Of a stretch of DNA of 64,000 nucleotides, positions 53,571-62,930 are shown one piece after another; the stretch's first letter is position 1; each line of letters begins with the position of its first letter. The notes under the pieces are model-generated. The model ran no database searches, was not told the DNA's origin, and worked only from the letters and a program-made list of their open reading frames with translations. The position numbers were made by a program, and so were the translations under genes. Source of the DNA: Candidatus Thalassolituus haligoni (GTDB lineage: Bacteria; Pseudomonadota; Gammaproteobacteria; Pseudomonadales; Oceanobacteraceae); NCBI RefSeq assembly GCF_041222825.1, contig NZ_CP139482.1, positions 3,911,501-3,975,500 of the forward strand, in the 5' to 3' direction.

Positions 53571-54830
53571 TCAATGGGATGCCGCAGTGGCACCCATTTC
53601 ATTCACCTGACGGAATTCGCTGAATCGCTCCACGCCGAAAGGTTTGATCAGCTCTGGCACCTTGCCGCCGCTGGCAACCAGTTCGGCCATGGCCTGACCG
53701 CAAATCGGGGTAGACTTAAAGCCCCAGGTTCCCCAACCGGCATCGAGGTAATAGTTCTTTACCGGACTCAATCCCATAATCGGGCTGTAGTCGGAGGTCA
53801 TGTCGGTGAGACCGGTCCACTGGCGCATCAATTTGAGGTTGGCCATAAAGGGGAACAGCTCGACTGCGTGTGCCAGCAATTGTTCTTTTAACTCCAGACT
53901 GGAACGGGTGTTATAGAGCGGGTACGGGTCGGAGCCGCCACCAAACACCAGTTCACCACGGCCAGTTTGTTGTACGTAACAGTGGAACGCAGGGGAACTC
54001 ACCAGAGGGTCAAGGAACGGCTTCACCGGTTGAGTCACCATCGCTTGCAGCGGATAAGACACAATCGGCAGCTTGAAACCGGCTTTTTCCGCCAGCAGCG
54101 AGCTGTGGCCAGACACCGCCTGTACCGCACAGCCGCATTCAATGGTGTGTTCTGCGCTGCCTTGTTTGGCTTTGACAGCGGTCACTTTGCCGTCTTCCAC
54201 CACCACGCCGGTCACTTCAGTCAGCTGATGTAATTCCACACCACGCTGGGTCGCGCCTTTGGCATATCCCCAGGCCACGGCATCGTGACGCGCCGTCGCG
54301 CCATCCATATGCCACAAACCCGCCAGTACCGGCTGGTGACCCGGATTCATGTTCAAGGTCGGCACCAGCTCACGGATTTGCTGTGGGTCGATCAATTCGG
54401 TTTTGCCACCGAAGTGCTTGTTTACTTCGGTGCGTTGACGAAAGCCACGAATGGCGGCATCCGTATGGGCCAGGGTCAGCTGACCACGTTTGGAATACAT
54501 GATGTTGAAGTCAAATTCGTTCGACAGTCGCTGAAATAACTTCACCGACTCGCTGTAGAACTTCACCCCTTCCGAGGTGAGGTAGTTGGAGCGAATCACG
54601 GCGGTGTTACGAGCGGTATTACCGCCGCCAAGGTAGCCTTTTTCCAGTACCGCGACATTGGTGATGCCGTGGTACTTGGCCAAGTAGTACGCAGTGGCCA
54701 CACCATGCCCGCCAGCACCGATAATCACCACGTCGTAGCGACGTTTGAGAGCGGTCGGTGCTGGCAGATCGGCGTCTTGTTCAAACGGATAATCGTTTTT
54801 CAGCCCGTATTTCAGAAGTGCAAAAGGCAT
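53571..54830 (-). CDS. mgdA: N-methylglutamate dehydrogenase subunit A (SoxB-like flavoprotein)
   Basis: This 419-residue D-amino-acid-oxidase-type flavoprotein has VVIIGAGGHGVATAYYLAK (FAD binding, about residue 33) and the TARHDAVAWGYAKG segment. In the heterotetramer this beta subunit carries the catalytic flavins and oxidises the methylamino group. The start is preceded by AAGGAGCAAGGCC. It is first of the mgdABCD set and lies 21 bases downstream of folD. Confidence 0.82.
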   Translation of the reverse strand: MPFALLKYGLKNDYPFEQDADLPAPTALKRRYDVVIIGAGGHGVATAYYLAKYHGITNVAVLEKGYLGGGNTARNTAVIRSNYLTSEGVKFYSESVKLFQRLSNEFDFNIMYSKRGQLTLAHTDAAIRGFRQRTEVNKHFGGKTELIDPQQIRELVPTLNMNPGHQPVLAGLWHMDGATARHDAVAWGYAKGATQRGVELHQLTEVTGVVVEDGKVTAVKAKQGSAEHTIECGCAVQAVSGHSSLLAEKAGFKLPIVSYPLQAMVTQPVKPFLDPLVSSPAFHCYVQQTGRGELVFGGGSDPYPLYNTRSSLELKEQLLAHAVELFPFMANLKLMRQWTGLTDMTSDYSPIMGLSPVKNYYLDAGWGTWGFKSTPICGQAMAELVASGGKVPELIKPFGVERFSEFRQVNEMGATAASH

Positions 54831-54851
54831 GGCCTTGCTCCTTGTTGATCG

Positions 54852-55739
54852 TCAGACGCCGGACATCTGCTGCAAGCGTCTTGCAGCAACCAGTGTGTTT
54901 TTCATCAGACAGGCAATGGTCATCGGGCCAACACCACCAGGAACCGGCGTAATGGCGTAGGCCACTGGCTCCACGGCTGCGTAATCAACATCCCCGACCA
55001 GCTTGCGCTGCGTACCACCAGAGGGGCCAACGCGTTCAATGACGTTGATACCGACATCGATCACCGTCGCGCCGGGCTTGATCCAGTCCGCGCCGATCAT
55101 TTCCGGGCGGCCAACGGCGGCGACCAGAATATCGCCCTGCTGTGCCAGTGCCTGCGGATTCGGGGTACGGGAATGAACGATCGTCACGCTGCAGTTAGCC
55201 TGCAATAACAACGCTGCCATGGGCTTGCCGACAATATTGGAACGCCCCACCACCACGGCGTGTTTACCGGATAAATCACCTAACACCTGTTCCAGCATGA
55301 TCATGCACCCTTGTGGGGTGCAGGGAACCAACGATTCCTTGCCGACGCTGAGCGCGCCGACATTGACCGGATGAAAACCGTCAACGTCCTTTTCCGGGCT
55401 GATCGCGGCAATAATCTGCTCTTCGTCCAGATGTGCAGGCAATGGTAATTGCACCAGAATGCCGTGCACCGCTGGGTCGGCATTGAGGTCGGCCACCAGC
55501 TGGTTGAGGGTATCCTGGGTCGTATCCATCGGCAGACGATGCTCAATGGAGTTGAGGCCGGACTCCGTAGCGCGGGCAATCTTGTTGCGCACGTACACCT
55601 GGCTGGCCGGGTCTTCACCCACCAGCACCACTGCCAATCCGGGCTTGATACCATAGCTATCAAGAAAGGCGGCCGCATCGCTAGCGACCCCGTCCAGCAC
55701 TTGGGCTGAGATAACTTTTCCGTCGATTCGAATGGCCAT
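54852..55739 (-). CDS. folD: Methylene-THF dehydrogenase/methenyl-THF cyclohydrolase
   Basis: This 295-residue FolD has the N-terminal segment [16 protein letters not shown] and the NADP-binding motif [13 protein letters not shown] near residue 165. It oxidises methylene-THF, made by the dehydrogenase, to methenyl- and then formyl-THF. I chose the ATG at 55739 over a GTG at 55748. It sits between purU and mgdA, so it serves C1 disposal in this operon; a housekeeping copy probably exists elsewhere. Confidence 0.93.
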   Translation of the reverse strand: MAIRIDGKVISAQVLDGVASDAAAFLDSYGIKPGLAVVLVGEDPASQVYVRNKIARATESGLNSIEHRLPMDTTQDTLNQLVADLNADPAVHGILVQLPLPAHLDEEQIIAAISPEKDVDGFHPVNVGALSVGKESLVPCTPQGCMIMLEQVLGDLSGKHAVVVGRSNIVGKPMAALLLQANCSVTIVHSRTPNPQALAQQGDILVAAVGRPEMIGADWIKPGATVIDVGINVIERVGPSGGTQRKLVGDVDYAAVEPVAYAITPVPGGVGPMTIACLMKNTLVAARRLQQMSGV

Positions 55740-55748
55740 GGTGTGCAC

Positions 55749-56615
55749 CTATTTGAAAACGACGGTTTTGTTGCCATCAACAAACACACGATGTTCGGTG
55801 TGCAGTTTGACAGCCCGCGCCAGTGCCACGGTTTCGGTATCGCGACCGGCAGCGGTGAGTTTTTCTGGCCCCATGGTGTGATCCACTGGCTGCACCGATT
55901 GCTCGATGATCGGGCCTTCATCCAGATCCGAGGTCACATAGTGGGCGGTGGCACCAATCAGCTTCACGCCACGGTCATAGGCCTGGTAATACGGCCGGGC
56001 ACCTTTGAAACCTGGCAGGAACGAGTGGTGAATATTGATCGCCTTGCCCGCCAGCTCGGCACACAGGGTGTTCGACAAAATCTGCATATAACGGGCAAGT
56101 ACCACCAGCTCGGTGCCGGTTTCCTTGACGATGTCGATCAGCGCTTGCTCTTGCTGCGGCTTGTTCTCTTTATTGACCGGCAGGTGGATAAAGCGGATGC
56201 CTTCGCGTTCGGCCATGGGCCGCAGATCCTGATGGTTGGAGACCACAGCAGTGATTTCCATGTTCAGTTCACCCTTGTTCTTGCGATACAGCAGGTCACT
56301 GAGGCAGTGATCCGCCTTTGATACCATGATCAGGGTCTTGATCGGCGCGCAGGCGTTGTTGAGGCTCCAGCTCATCCCGAAACGTTCGGCCACGTCGGTG
56401 AAACCTGTGGTGACTGCCGCGTACTGGTCTCCGGCTTCAAAATGAAAGCGGGTACGCATAAAGAAGTTGCCGCTGTCCTGGTCATCAAACTGGGACTGCT
56501 CGCTGATGTAGCAGCCTTTCTCCGACAAGAAGCTGGCGACCGCCGCCACAATGCCACTGCCCGCCGGGCAGGTGGTTTTTAATACGTATTCAATTTTTTC
56601 GTTGTCATGAGGCAT
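55749..56615 (-). CDS. purU: Formyltetrahydrofolate deformylase
   Basis: This 288-residue protein has an N-terminal ACT domain (about 9-85) and a C-terminal formyl-transferase domain with AINIHHSFLPGFKG (N194, H196/H197) and SDLDEGPI (D232). It hydrolyses formyl-THF to formate and THF, clearing the C1 unit and regenerating folate. The frame is open to 56729, but AGGGGAAC precedes the ATG at 56615 and the length then matches PurU. It lies 9 bases upstream of folD. Confidence 0.94.
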   Translation of the reverse strand: MPHDNEKIEYVLKTTCPAGSGIVAAVASFLSEKGCYISEQSQFDDQDSGNFFMRTRFHFEAGDQYAAVTTGFTDVAERFGMSWSLNNACAPIKTLIMVSKADHCLSDLLYRKNKGELNMEITAVVSNHQDLRPMAEREGIRFIHLPVNKENKPQQEQALIDIVKETGTELVVLARYMQILSNTLCAELAGKAINIHHSFLPGFKGARPYYQAYDRGVKLIGATAHYVTSDLDEGPIIEQSVQPVDHTMGPEKLTAAGRDTETVALARAVKLHTEHRVFVDGNKTVVFK

Positions 56616-56853
56616 GGTTCTGTTCCCCTGTTGGCTTGTATCAGTTGGCTTATATGGAGTTTCAAGCCGCACAAAGCCTGCGAAGTCAGTCGCTTCGCTG
56701 ATCAATTCAGTTGTTGTGTTCACACTCACCCGCTGGCATGCAGGGTTCGGCGGTGTCTCGGCACGACAAGCTCGCTCGTGCGGTTAACCCGGCTGGCTAG
56801 CCGCAAGGTTCACCTCGTTCCCCTGTTCCTGCGTGGGAAGACAAAGGGCACCC

Positions 56854-56879
56854 GGCTACCACGCAAGAGCGTGGGAGCC
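56854..56879. repeat. REP-like palindrome, copy 2
   Basis: GGCTACCACGC-AAGA-GCGTGGGAGCC, the same form as 48635-48660, lies in the gap between purU and mgsC. The 313-base gap (56616-56928) holds no supported gene. Confidence 0.75.
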
Positions 56880-56928
56880 AGTCTGGTCGTCGCGCCCGAC
56901 GTCAGATTTCCGCTGCCAGACACGGCCG

Positions 56929-58263
56929 TCAATAGCCACCCTGACCCGGAATCCAGCTGGTACCTGCCAGCGGCACTCGGGCCATGGCGGCAGATTCCAC
57001 CGTCAGGGCGACCAGATCTTCCGGTTCCAGGTTACGCAGATCACTCTTGCCACAGGCGCGTGCCAGCGTCTGGGCTTCCATGGTCAGTACCCGCAGGTAG
57101 TTGGCCAGGCGGTGGCCAGCGCTAACTGGGTCGAGGCGTTTGCTCAGTTCCGGGTCTTGAGTCGAGATACCCGCCGGATCCTTGCCTTCGTGGTAATCGT
57201 CGTAATATCCGGCAGCGGAACCGATTTTCTTGAACTCGGCATCCCACTTTGGATGGTTACAACCCAGCGCAATCAGAGCAGCAGTACCAATCGCTACCGC
57301 GTCGGCACCCAGTGCCATGCACTTGGCGACGTCGGCACCGTTGCGGATACCACCCGAGACGATCAGCTGTACCTTGCGGTGCATGCCCATTTCCTGCAAC
57401 GCCTGTACGGCTTGTGGAATCGCGGCCATGGTTGGTATACCCACGTGTTCGATAAACACTTCCTGAGTCGCAGCGGTACCGCCTTGCATACCGTCGACGA
57501 CGATCACATCGGCACCGGCTTTAACCGCCAGTTTGACGTCATAGTAGGTACGGGTCGCACCCACTTTAATGTAGATCGGCACCTGCCAGTCGGTAATCTC
57601 ACGCAGTTCCAGAATCTTGATGGCGAGATCGTCCGGGCCAGTCCAGTCCGGGTGACGACAGGCAGAACGTTGATCGACGCCCATCGGCAAGGTGCGCATT
57701 TTCGCCACCCGATCAGTAATCTTCTGACCCAGCAACATGCCACCGCCGCCCGGCTTGGCACCCTGACCCAGTACCACTTCGATGGCATCGGCCTTGCGCA
57801 GGTCGTCCGGGTTCATGCCGTAACGGGAAGGCAGGTACTGATACACCAGTTTGGTGGACTGGCCTCGCTCTTCCGGTGTCATACCGCCGTCACCGGTTGT
57901 CGTCGTGGTGCCGACTTCAGAGGCACCCCGTCCCAGCGCTTCTTTGGCATTGGCGGACAAAGCACCAAAGCTCATACCGGCAATCGTGACCGGCGTCTCG
58001 ATGACGATCGGTTTTTTGGCGTAACGGGTGCCCAGCGTGACCTGGGTGTTGCACTTCTCGCGGTAACCTTCCAGCGGGTAGCGGGACATACTGGCCCCAA
58101 GGAACAGCAGGTCGTCGAAGTGCGGCAATTTACGCTTGGCACCAAAACCACGGATATCGTAGATACCGGTTTCGGCGGCGCGGCGGATTTCCTGCATAGT
58201 CAACGCGTCAAAGGTCGCGGACTCACGCAGGCCAGGGTTCACATTCAGATCTTTTTCGCTCAT
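56929..58263 (-). CDS. mgsC: N-methylglutamate synthase subunit C (GltB FMN-domain/GlxD-like)
   Basis: This 444-residue protein corresponds to the FMN-binding synthase domain of glutamate synthase (GMSFGALSANAKEALGRGAS near residue 90, and GVDQRSACRHPDWTGPDDLA). The usual activities of this fold are transfer of an amino group to 2-oxoglutarate. In the N-methylglutamate pathway it acts with MgsA and MgsB to turn gamma-glutamylmethylamide and 2-oxoglutarate into N-methylglutamate and glutamate. The order gmaS-mgsA-mgsB-mgsC supports this role. It starts with AGGAGATAGTGAT upstream. Confidence 0.84.
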   Translation of the reverse strand: MSEKDLNVNPGLRESATFDALTMQEIRRAAETGIYDIRGFGAKRKLPHFDDLLFLGASMSRYPLEGYREKCNTQVTLGTRYAKKPIVIETPVTIAGMSFGALSANAKEALGRGASEVGTTTTTGDGGMTPEERGQSTKLVYQYLPSRYGMNPDDLRKADAIEVVLGQGAKPGGGGMLLGQKITDRVAKMRTLPMGVDQRSACRHPDWTGPDDLAIKILELREITDWQVPIYIKVGATRTYYDVKLAVKAGADVIVVDGMQGGTAATQEVFIEHVGIPTMAAIPQAVQALQEMGMHRKVQLIVSGGIRNGADVAKCMALGADAVAIGTAALIALGCNHPKWDAEFKKIGSAAGYYDDYHEGKDPAGISTQDPELSKRLDPVSAGHRLANYLRVLTMEAQTLARACGKSDLRNLEPEDLVALTVESAAMARVPLAGTSWIPGQGGY

Positions 58264-58286
58264 ATCACTATCTCCTGGCTGCGGGC

Positions 58287-58970
58287 CTAGTAGGCTGAAA
58301 TGTTGTCTACTTTGAAGTTATACAGCTGACGGGCAGAGCCGTAGCGCTTGAAGCTGGCCGGGTCTTCATCAACCCCGGCGCGGTTCAGCAGCTCGGTCAG
58401 GTAGTCGAGATGTTCCTGACGCATTTCTTTTTCGATGCAGTCAGCACCCAGCGAGGCAACCGTACCCTTGACGAAAATCCGGGTTTCGTAGAGCGAATCA
58501 CCCAGCGCTTCACCGGCATCACCACACACCACCAAAGCACCCGCCTGGCCCATAAAACAGCTCATATGGCCAACATTGCCCTTGACCACAATTTCCACCC
58601 CTTTCATGGAAATACCACAACGGGCACCGGCGTTACCTTCGATCACCAGCATGCCGCCGTGAGCGGTGGCTCCGGCCGATTGTGAGGCTTCGCCCTTGAC
58701 GCGGACGGAGCCGGACATCATGTTTTCAGCCACGCCCTGCCCGACATTACCGTGTACCACGACGTGGGCTTTCTTGTTCATACCGGCACAGTAGTAACCG
58801 GCATGACCTTCAATATCGACACTCAGCGCCTGGTCGAGACCACAGACCAGATTGTGGTCGCCCTTGGCGCCAGTGATTTTCCATTCGCGTTCGGTGCATT
58901 CCGCCGCCTGATCGTGCAGCGTCTGATTAATATCGCGCAGCGAGGTGGTGGCCAGATCAAATGTTTTCAT
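58287..58970 (-). CDS. mgsB: N-methylglutamate synthase subunit B (GXGXG/GlxC-like)
   Basis: This 227-residue protein is a stand-alone GXGXG (GltB C-terminal) domain forming a right-handed beta-helix (GHAGYYCAGM, VHGNVGQGVAENMM, GNVGHMSCFMGQAG). It has a structural role in the synthase. The start is preceded by GAGGAACATC. It is 38 bases downstream of mgsA. Confidence 0.86.
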   Translation of the reverse strand: MKTFDLATTSLRDINQTLHDQAAECTEREWKITGAKGDHNLVCGLDQALSVDIEGHAGYYCAGMNKKAHVVVHGNVGQGVAENMMSGSVRVKGEASQSAGATAHGGMLVIEGNAGARCGISMKGVEIVVKGNVGHMSCFMGQAGALVVCGDAGEALGDSLYETRIFVKGTVASLGADCIEKEMRQEHLDYLTELLNRAGVDEDPASFKRYGSARQLYNFKVDNISAY

Positions 58971-59008
58971 GTGATGTTCCTCGTATTAGCCCTTGGCAGC
59001 TCGCGTGC

Positions 59009-59905
59009 TCAGGCACGTTCCCAGACATAGATTTTGGCCGCTTCCGGCTCCCACACGTTGGCATTCTCGATACCGGGCAAGGTGGTCAGCGCCTGGTATT
59101 CGGAAGCCATGGCGACGTAGTCGTCGGTCTCAGCCAGTACCGCCGGCTTGCAGGCAATGGGGTCGCGCACCACGGCAAAACCGTTCCGGGTGCCAATGGT
59201 GAAGGTAAAGAAACCGTCGAGGTCCTTCATCGCATTTTCCAGCGCCTGATTGAGGGTATCGCCCAGCTGCAGACGACGAGCCAGGTAACCGGCAGCGACT
59301 TCGGAGTCGTTTTCGGTCTCGAAGCGGATGCCCTGGCGTTTCAGTTCCAGCCGCAGACGGTTGTGATTCGACAGCGAGCCGTTGTGCACCAGACACAAAT
59401 CTTCGCCGGTCGAGAACGGGTGCGAACCGGCCATGGTCACGGCAGACTCGGTGGCCATGCGGGTGTGGCCAATGATGTGTGTGCCCTTCATACCCTTGAG
59501 ATTGAAGTTTTCGGAAATCACTTCCGGCAGACCCACTTCTTTCAGAATCTCGATCGAGTGACCGGCGCTGAGAATCAGCACTTCAGGTGCTTTTTCCTGG
59601 ACATACGCCGTGGCGGTGGCGGCATCGGTGTGCATTTTAAACACGGCAACGGTGGCATTCTGAAACCAGCTGACCTCGGCATTAAGCTCAGCACGAGCCG
59701 CTTCTGCCAGCGCTTCCCAGTCGTAATTCAGATGCTCGTGACGCAGGGTCAGCTTGGTGCCATCGGCAACTTCATCACCGTAAATGGCAAACCCGGCGCT
59801 GTCCGGGCCGCGATCGGTCATCGCGATCAGCATCGGTTCAAACAGGGCACCGAGCTGGCTCTCCAGCGCCGGATTTTTCAGGTACAGACCTACGATTCCA
59901 CACAT
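59009..59905 (-). CDS. mgsA: N-methylglutamate synthase subunit A (class II glutamine amidotransferase/GlxB-like)
   Basis: This 298-residue Ntn-type glutaminase begins MCGIVGLYLKN, leaving Cys2 as the N-terminal nucleophile after Met removal. Motifs HIIGHTRMATES and SHPFSTGEDLCLVHNGSLSN are the usual glutamine-binding segments. In MgsABC it would act on the methylamide of GMA rather than on glutamine. Confidence 0.86.
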   Translation of the reverse strand: MCGIVGLYLKNPALESQLGALFEPMLIAMTDRGPDSAGFAIYGDEVADGTKLTLRHEHLNYDWEALAEAARAELNAEVSWFQNATVAVFKMHTDAATATAYVQEKAPEVLILSAGHSIEILKEVGLPEVISENFNLKGMKGTHIIGHTRMATESAVTMAGSHPFSTGEDLCLVHNGSLSNHNRLRLELKRQGIRFETENDSEVAAGYLARRLQLGDTLNQALENAMKDLDGFFTFTIGTRNGFAVVRDPIACKPAVLAETDDYVAMASEYQALTTLPGIENANVWEPEAAKIYVWERA

Positions 59906-60036
59906 CGCGTTATCCTCGTTTTTTCACAGTCGTATATTCATTACACACTTCGCTATGCCTGCTTCAGACCGAGCGAAACCGTTCCGCTTTTGCCGGGGCA
60001 AAAGCAGTGAATTCAGTATTTAAATGTTTGTTTCTC

Positions 60037-60097
60037 ATTCCCATGCTCGCGCCTGGGAATGCAAACCGCAGGGCGACCACGCCGGAGCGTGGCAGCC
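60037..60097. repeat. REP-like palindromes, copy 3
   Basis: ATTCCCA/TGGGAAT (60037-60060) is followed by GGCGACCACGC-CGGA-GCGTGGCAGCC (60072-60097). Both lie between mgsA and gmaS, in a 215-base gap with no gene. Confidence 0.75.
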
Positions 60098-60120
60098 AGT
60101 TACAGGTTACTTGGCACAGC

Positions 60121-61470
60121 TCAGAAAAATTCGCCGTAGCGTTTCACTTCCCAATCACTCACATGACGGCAGTAATCAATCCACTCGTCTTTTTTGAGCT
60201 TGATAAATTCACCCATCACTTCCTTGCCAATGGCGTCGGTCAGCACGGTGTCTTTTTCCAGCTCAGCAATGGCTTCACCCAGGGTTTGCGGCAGAATCTC
60301 AATGCCTTGCTCTTCGCGTTCTTGCTGGCTCAGTGCGTACAGATTGATATTCATCGGATCACCGGCTTCCAGCTCACGCTCAATGCCGTCCATACCGGCA
60401 GCAATCAGTGCCGCGTGCACCAGATAAGGGTTACAACCTGAGTCTGGCAGGCGGAATTCCAGTCGTCCGTAAGGTACGCGCACCATGGCAGAACGGTTGT
60501 TGTCGCCGTAGCAGATATAGGCCGGTGCCCAGGTCGCGCCAGAGGCTGATCCACCTACCACCAGTCGCTTGTAGGAGTTCACCGTTGGCGCGGCGATGGC
60601 ACACAACGCCTTGGCATGCAGCAGCAGACCGGCGGTGAAGTGGTAAGCCATTTTCGACAACCCCATACCCTGCTTGTCACTGTCATCGCCAAACAGGTTC
60701 TTGCCACTCTCATCGCAAATCGACAGATGGAAGTGCATACCGTTACCGGTACGATCCGACGCGGGCTTGGGCATAAAGGAGCACACCATGCCAAGGTCGT
60801 TGGCAATTTCACCTGCGGCCATACGCACCAGGGTGAAACGGTCGGCAGAGGTCAGGGCATCGCTGTAGGTGTAGTTGATTTCGAACTGGCCGTTGGCGTC
60901 TTCATGGTCGATCTGATACACGTCCATGCCGACTTGTTGCAGGCTTTCGACCAGTGTTTCGAGAAACTCACGCGAGCGCGACAGTCCCTTGTAGTCGTAG
61001 CAAGGCTTGTCCAGGTTGTCGGTATCATCAACCGGCCCCAATGTGCCATCGGCGTTACGTTTGAACAGCGAGAACTCAGGTTCAAGACCGGTGTTTAATG
61101 TCCAGCCCTTGTCGTCCAAGCGCTTGAGCTGGTTTTTTAACACCACGCGACTGTCGTATGGGTGTGGCTGATTATTGACGTAACCGTCACAGGCAATGCG
61201 GGCATAACCTGGCTGCCAAGGCACCGTCGTCAGACTGGCCAGATCACCACGGGCGAGGAAATCCGGGCCGTGTGGCTCCATCCCCATACCCCAGACCGCA
61301 AACCCGGCAAACCCGGCACCCTTTTCAACAACATCCATAAGACAATTGGCTGGCACTGACTTGGTCTTGGCCACACCGTGAATATCAACAAACTGCGCCA
61401 GCACATACCGAATATCATTTTCCGACATAAAAGCTTCGATTTCGGCGGCGGATGGGGTCGTGGACGACAT
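60121..61470 (-). CDS. gmaS: Gamma-glutamylmethylamide synthetase (glutamine-synthetase family)
   Basis: This 449-residue glutamine-synthetase-family enzyme has [41 protein letters not shown] and [20 protein letters not shown]. Length and the missing adenylylation region fit the GlnT/GMAS group. It is the first gene of the cluster and, with mgsABC downstream, most likely ligates methylamine to glutamate. A plain glutamine synthetase is the alternative. The ATG is preceded by CAGGAGCAAG. It is divergent from a XRE-cupin regulator. Confidence 0.82.
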   Translation of the reverse strand: MSSTTPSAAEIEAFMSENDIRYVLAQFVDIHGVAKTKSVPANCLMDVVEKGAGFAGFAVWGMGMEPHGPDFLARGDLASLTTVPWQPGYARIACDGYVNNQPHPYDSRVVLKNQLKRLDDKGWTLNTGLEPEFSLFKRNADGTLGPVDDTDNLDKPCYDYKGLSRSREFLETLVESLQQVGMDVYQIDHEDANGQFEINYTYSDALTSADRFTLVRMAAGEIANDLGMVCSFMPKPASDRTGNGMHFHLSICDESGKNLFGDDSDKQGMGLSKMAYHFTAGLLLHAKALCAIAAPTVNSYKRLVVGGSASGATWAPAYICYGDNNRSAMVRVPYGRLEFRLPDSGCNPYLVHAALIAAGMDGIERELEAGDPMNINLYALSQQEREEQGIEILPQTLGEAIAELEKDTVLTDAIGKEVMGEFIKLKKDEWIDYCRHVSDWEVKRYGEFF

Positions 61471-61514
61471 ACACTTGCTCCTGATTCCTGGGTCAGCTTT
61501 TCGCCGAACCTTTG

Positions 61515-61652
61515 TTTCTCTTTAGGAAAATTAATTTCTTTAAGTGAATGCAACCCCTGTGCCAGCACTTTCCTTGAGGGAATATTTTTTTCATATTGAA
61601 CCGAAAGCCCCGATTTACCTATAGTGAGTCAATAAATTTTCCCTCAAAGAAA
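61515..61652. promoter_or_regulatory. Putative operator cluster between gmaS and its XRE-cupin regulator
   Basis: Four related elements occur: TTTCTCTTTAGGAAAATT (from 61515), TTTCTTTAAGTGAATG (from 61535), TTTCCTTGAGGGAATATT (61569-61586) and, inverted, TTTCTTTGAGGGAAAATT (61652-61635). Recurrence in a divergent promoter suggests binding sites for the 61768 regulator. Confidence 0.45.
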
Positions 61653-61767
61653 CCCTCTTGCACCTGCTGCAATGCTTGAATGACTGTTTTTTGGCACCAT
61701 TGAAATGCATCCATTCACACAATCGCACTACAGAAGGGCAAATCAGGTATTAGTGGAGCTTTCAGAT

Positions 61768-62358
61768 ATGGAAGGAAACGACACCCGTTTTAATCTGGAC
61801 CAGTACATTGCCATGAAGGTCAAAAAGGCCAGATTGGAAGAAGGATTAAAAATCACCGATGTGGCGCGAATTTCCGGCATCAGCCAGGGCATGGTCAGCA
61901 AAATAGAGAACGCCCAGGTCTCCACCAGTCTCGAAACCCTCAGTCGCCTTTGTACCGCCATTGGCCTGCCTATTTCGAAACTGTTCAGCGACTACGACCG
62001 CCCGGATGGCGGAGCCCACTTCACCCCGTCGGGAGCAGGACTGGAAGTCGTCCGCAGAGGCACCGACAAGGGCCATACCTACCAGCTACTGACTTACCAA
62101 CGCGGCGGCAAACGCAATTTTGAACCCTTCCTGATCACCATGGACGATCTGTCGGAAGTCTTTCCGACCTTTTCGCACCCCGGCGAAGAATTTATCTACA
62201 TGCTGAAAGGCAGCCTGATTTACCGCCACGGCAACCACCTGTATGAAATGGGCCCGGGCGACAGCCTGACCTTTGATGCCGAAACGCCACACGGCCCGGA
62301 GAAACTGGTCGAAGTGCCGTTGCAATTATTGTCGATTATTAACTACGTGGAAGAATAA
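61768..62358 (+). CDS. XRE-family regulator with C-terminal cupin domain
   Basis: This 196-residue protein has an N-terminal helix-turn-helix (DVARISGISQGMVSKIENAQ, about 30-50) and a cupin sensor (about 110-190; FSHPGEEFIYMLKGSLIY, YEMGPGDSLTFDAETPHGPE). Such regulators (for example PuuR-like) respond to small metabolites. It is divergent from gmaS and probably regulates the cluster. I prefer the ATG at 61768 with TGGAG upstream; an earlier start at 61705 lacks a site. Confidence 0.85.
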   Translation: MEGNDTRFNLDQYIAMKVKKARLEEGLKITDVARISGISQGMVSKIENAQVSTSLETLSRLCTAIGLPISKLFSDYDRPDGGAHFTPSGAGLEVVRRGTDKGHTYQLLTYQRGGKRNFEPFLITMDDLSEVFPTFSHPGEEFIYMLKGSLIYRHGNHLYEMGPGDSLTFDAETPHGPEKLVEVPLQLLSIINYVEE

Positions 62359-62930
62359 CGGTCAGCGGACCGGCTTTTGGACAGCCTCGGAGGGCGTCCG
62401 TACAAACCGGCTCCGTCCGTGTCCGCAAAGTGTCCACTAAAATACAAGTGGACACTATCCTGAGGGCGCTTACGGATTACCGCACACGATGGTGGGTAAT
62501 CCTTGGGCGTTACCTGCTGAGAGCGTTGGTTTCAGAACAAGGCATGAGGAACGCAGTTTAGCGAGTTCAATAAGTAACGAATAACATCGTTCTGGAGTCA
62601 ACTGCCCTCAGCCCGAAAGGCCAGGGTCAAATAATTGAGAACGCCCCCTAGCGTTTTGTCGAATAGAAATCCTTACCACCGACTAATACCAGGACAACAA
62701 GGCCAAACGATCACCCGCCAGATCAGTGGAAAAATTGAGTGGGCAGTGCCTGAATCTGATTCCCATGCGATACCTGACTGTTTGTGAGAGAGCTCAGAGC
62801 CTATTACACCCAATATGCGGGAATCTAGGGATTAACGACCATAGAGCGGCAGTAGTCGGTTATTTTTTGGCGAAGGCAAACACCACCGATTTTACTGCCG
62901 TTATCGCCACACTAAAAGTGCGATGAACCT
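62359..62930. other. Gene-free stretch with several strong dyads
   Basis: It holds AGTGTCCACT/AGTGGACACT (62429-62456), GGATTACC/GGTAATCC (from 62473) and CCCT/AGGG around GCC-CGAAA-GGC (about 62604-62627). No frame of note is present. It may hold a structured RNA or the remains of a mobile element; I cannot assign it. Confidence 0.4.

Noticed and set aside
49220..54830. Annotation of these genes simply as sarcosine oxidase SoxBDAG
   Set aside because: It cannot be excluded from sequence alone, but gmaS and mgsABC in the same cluster and the CPLNG variant in the delta subunit fit N-methylglutamate dehydrogenase better.
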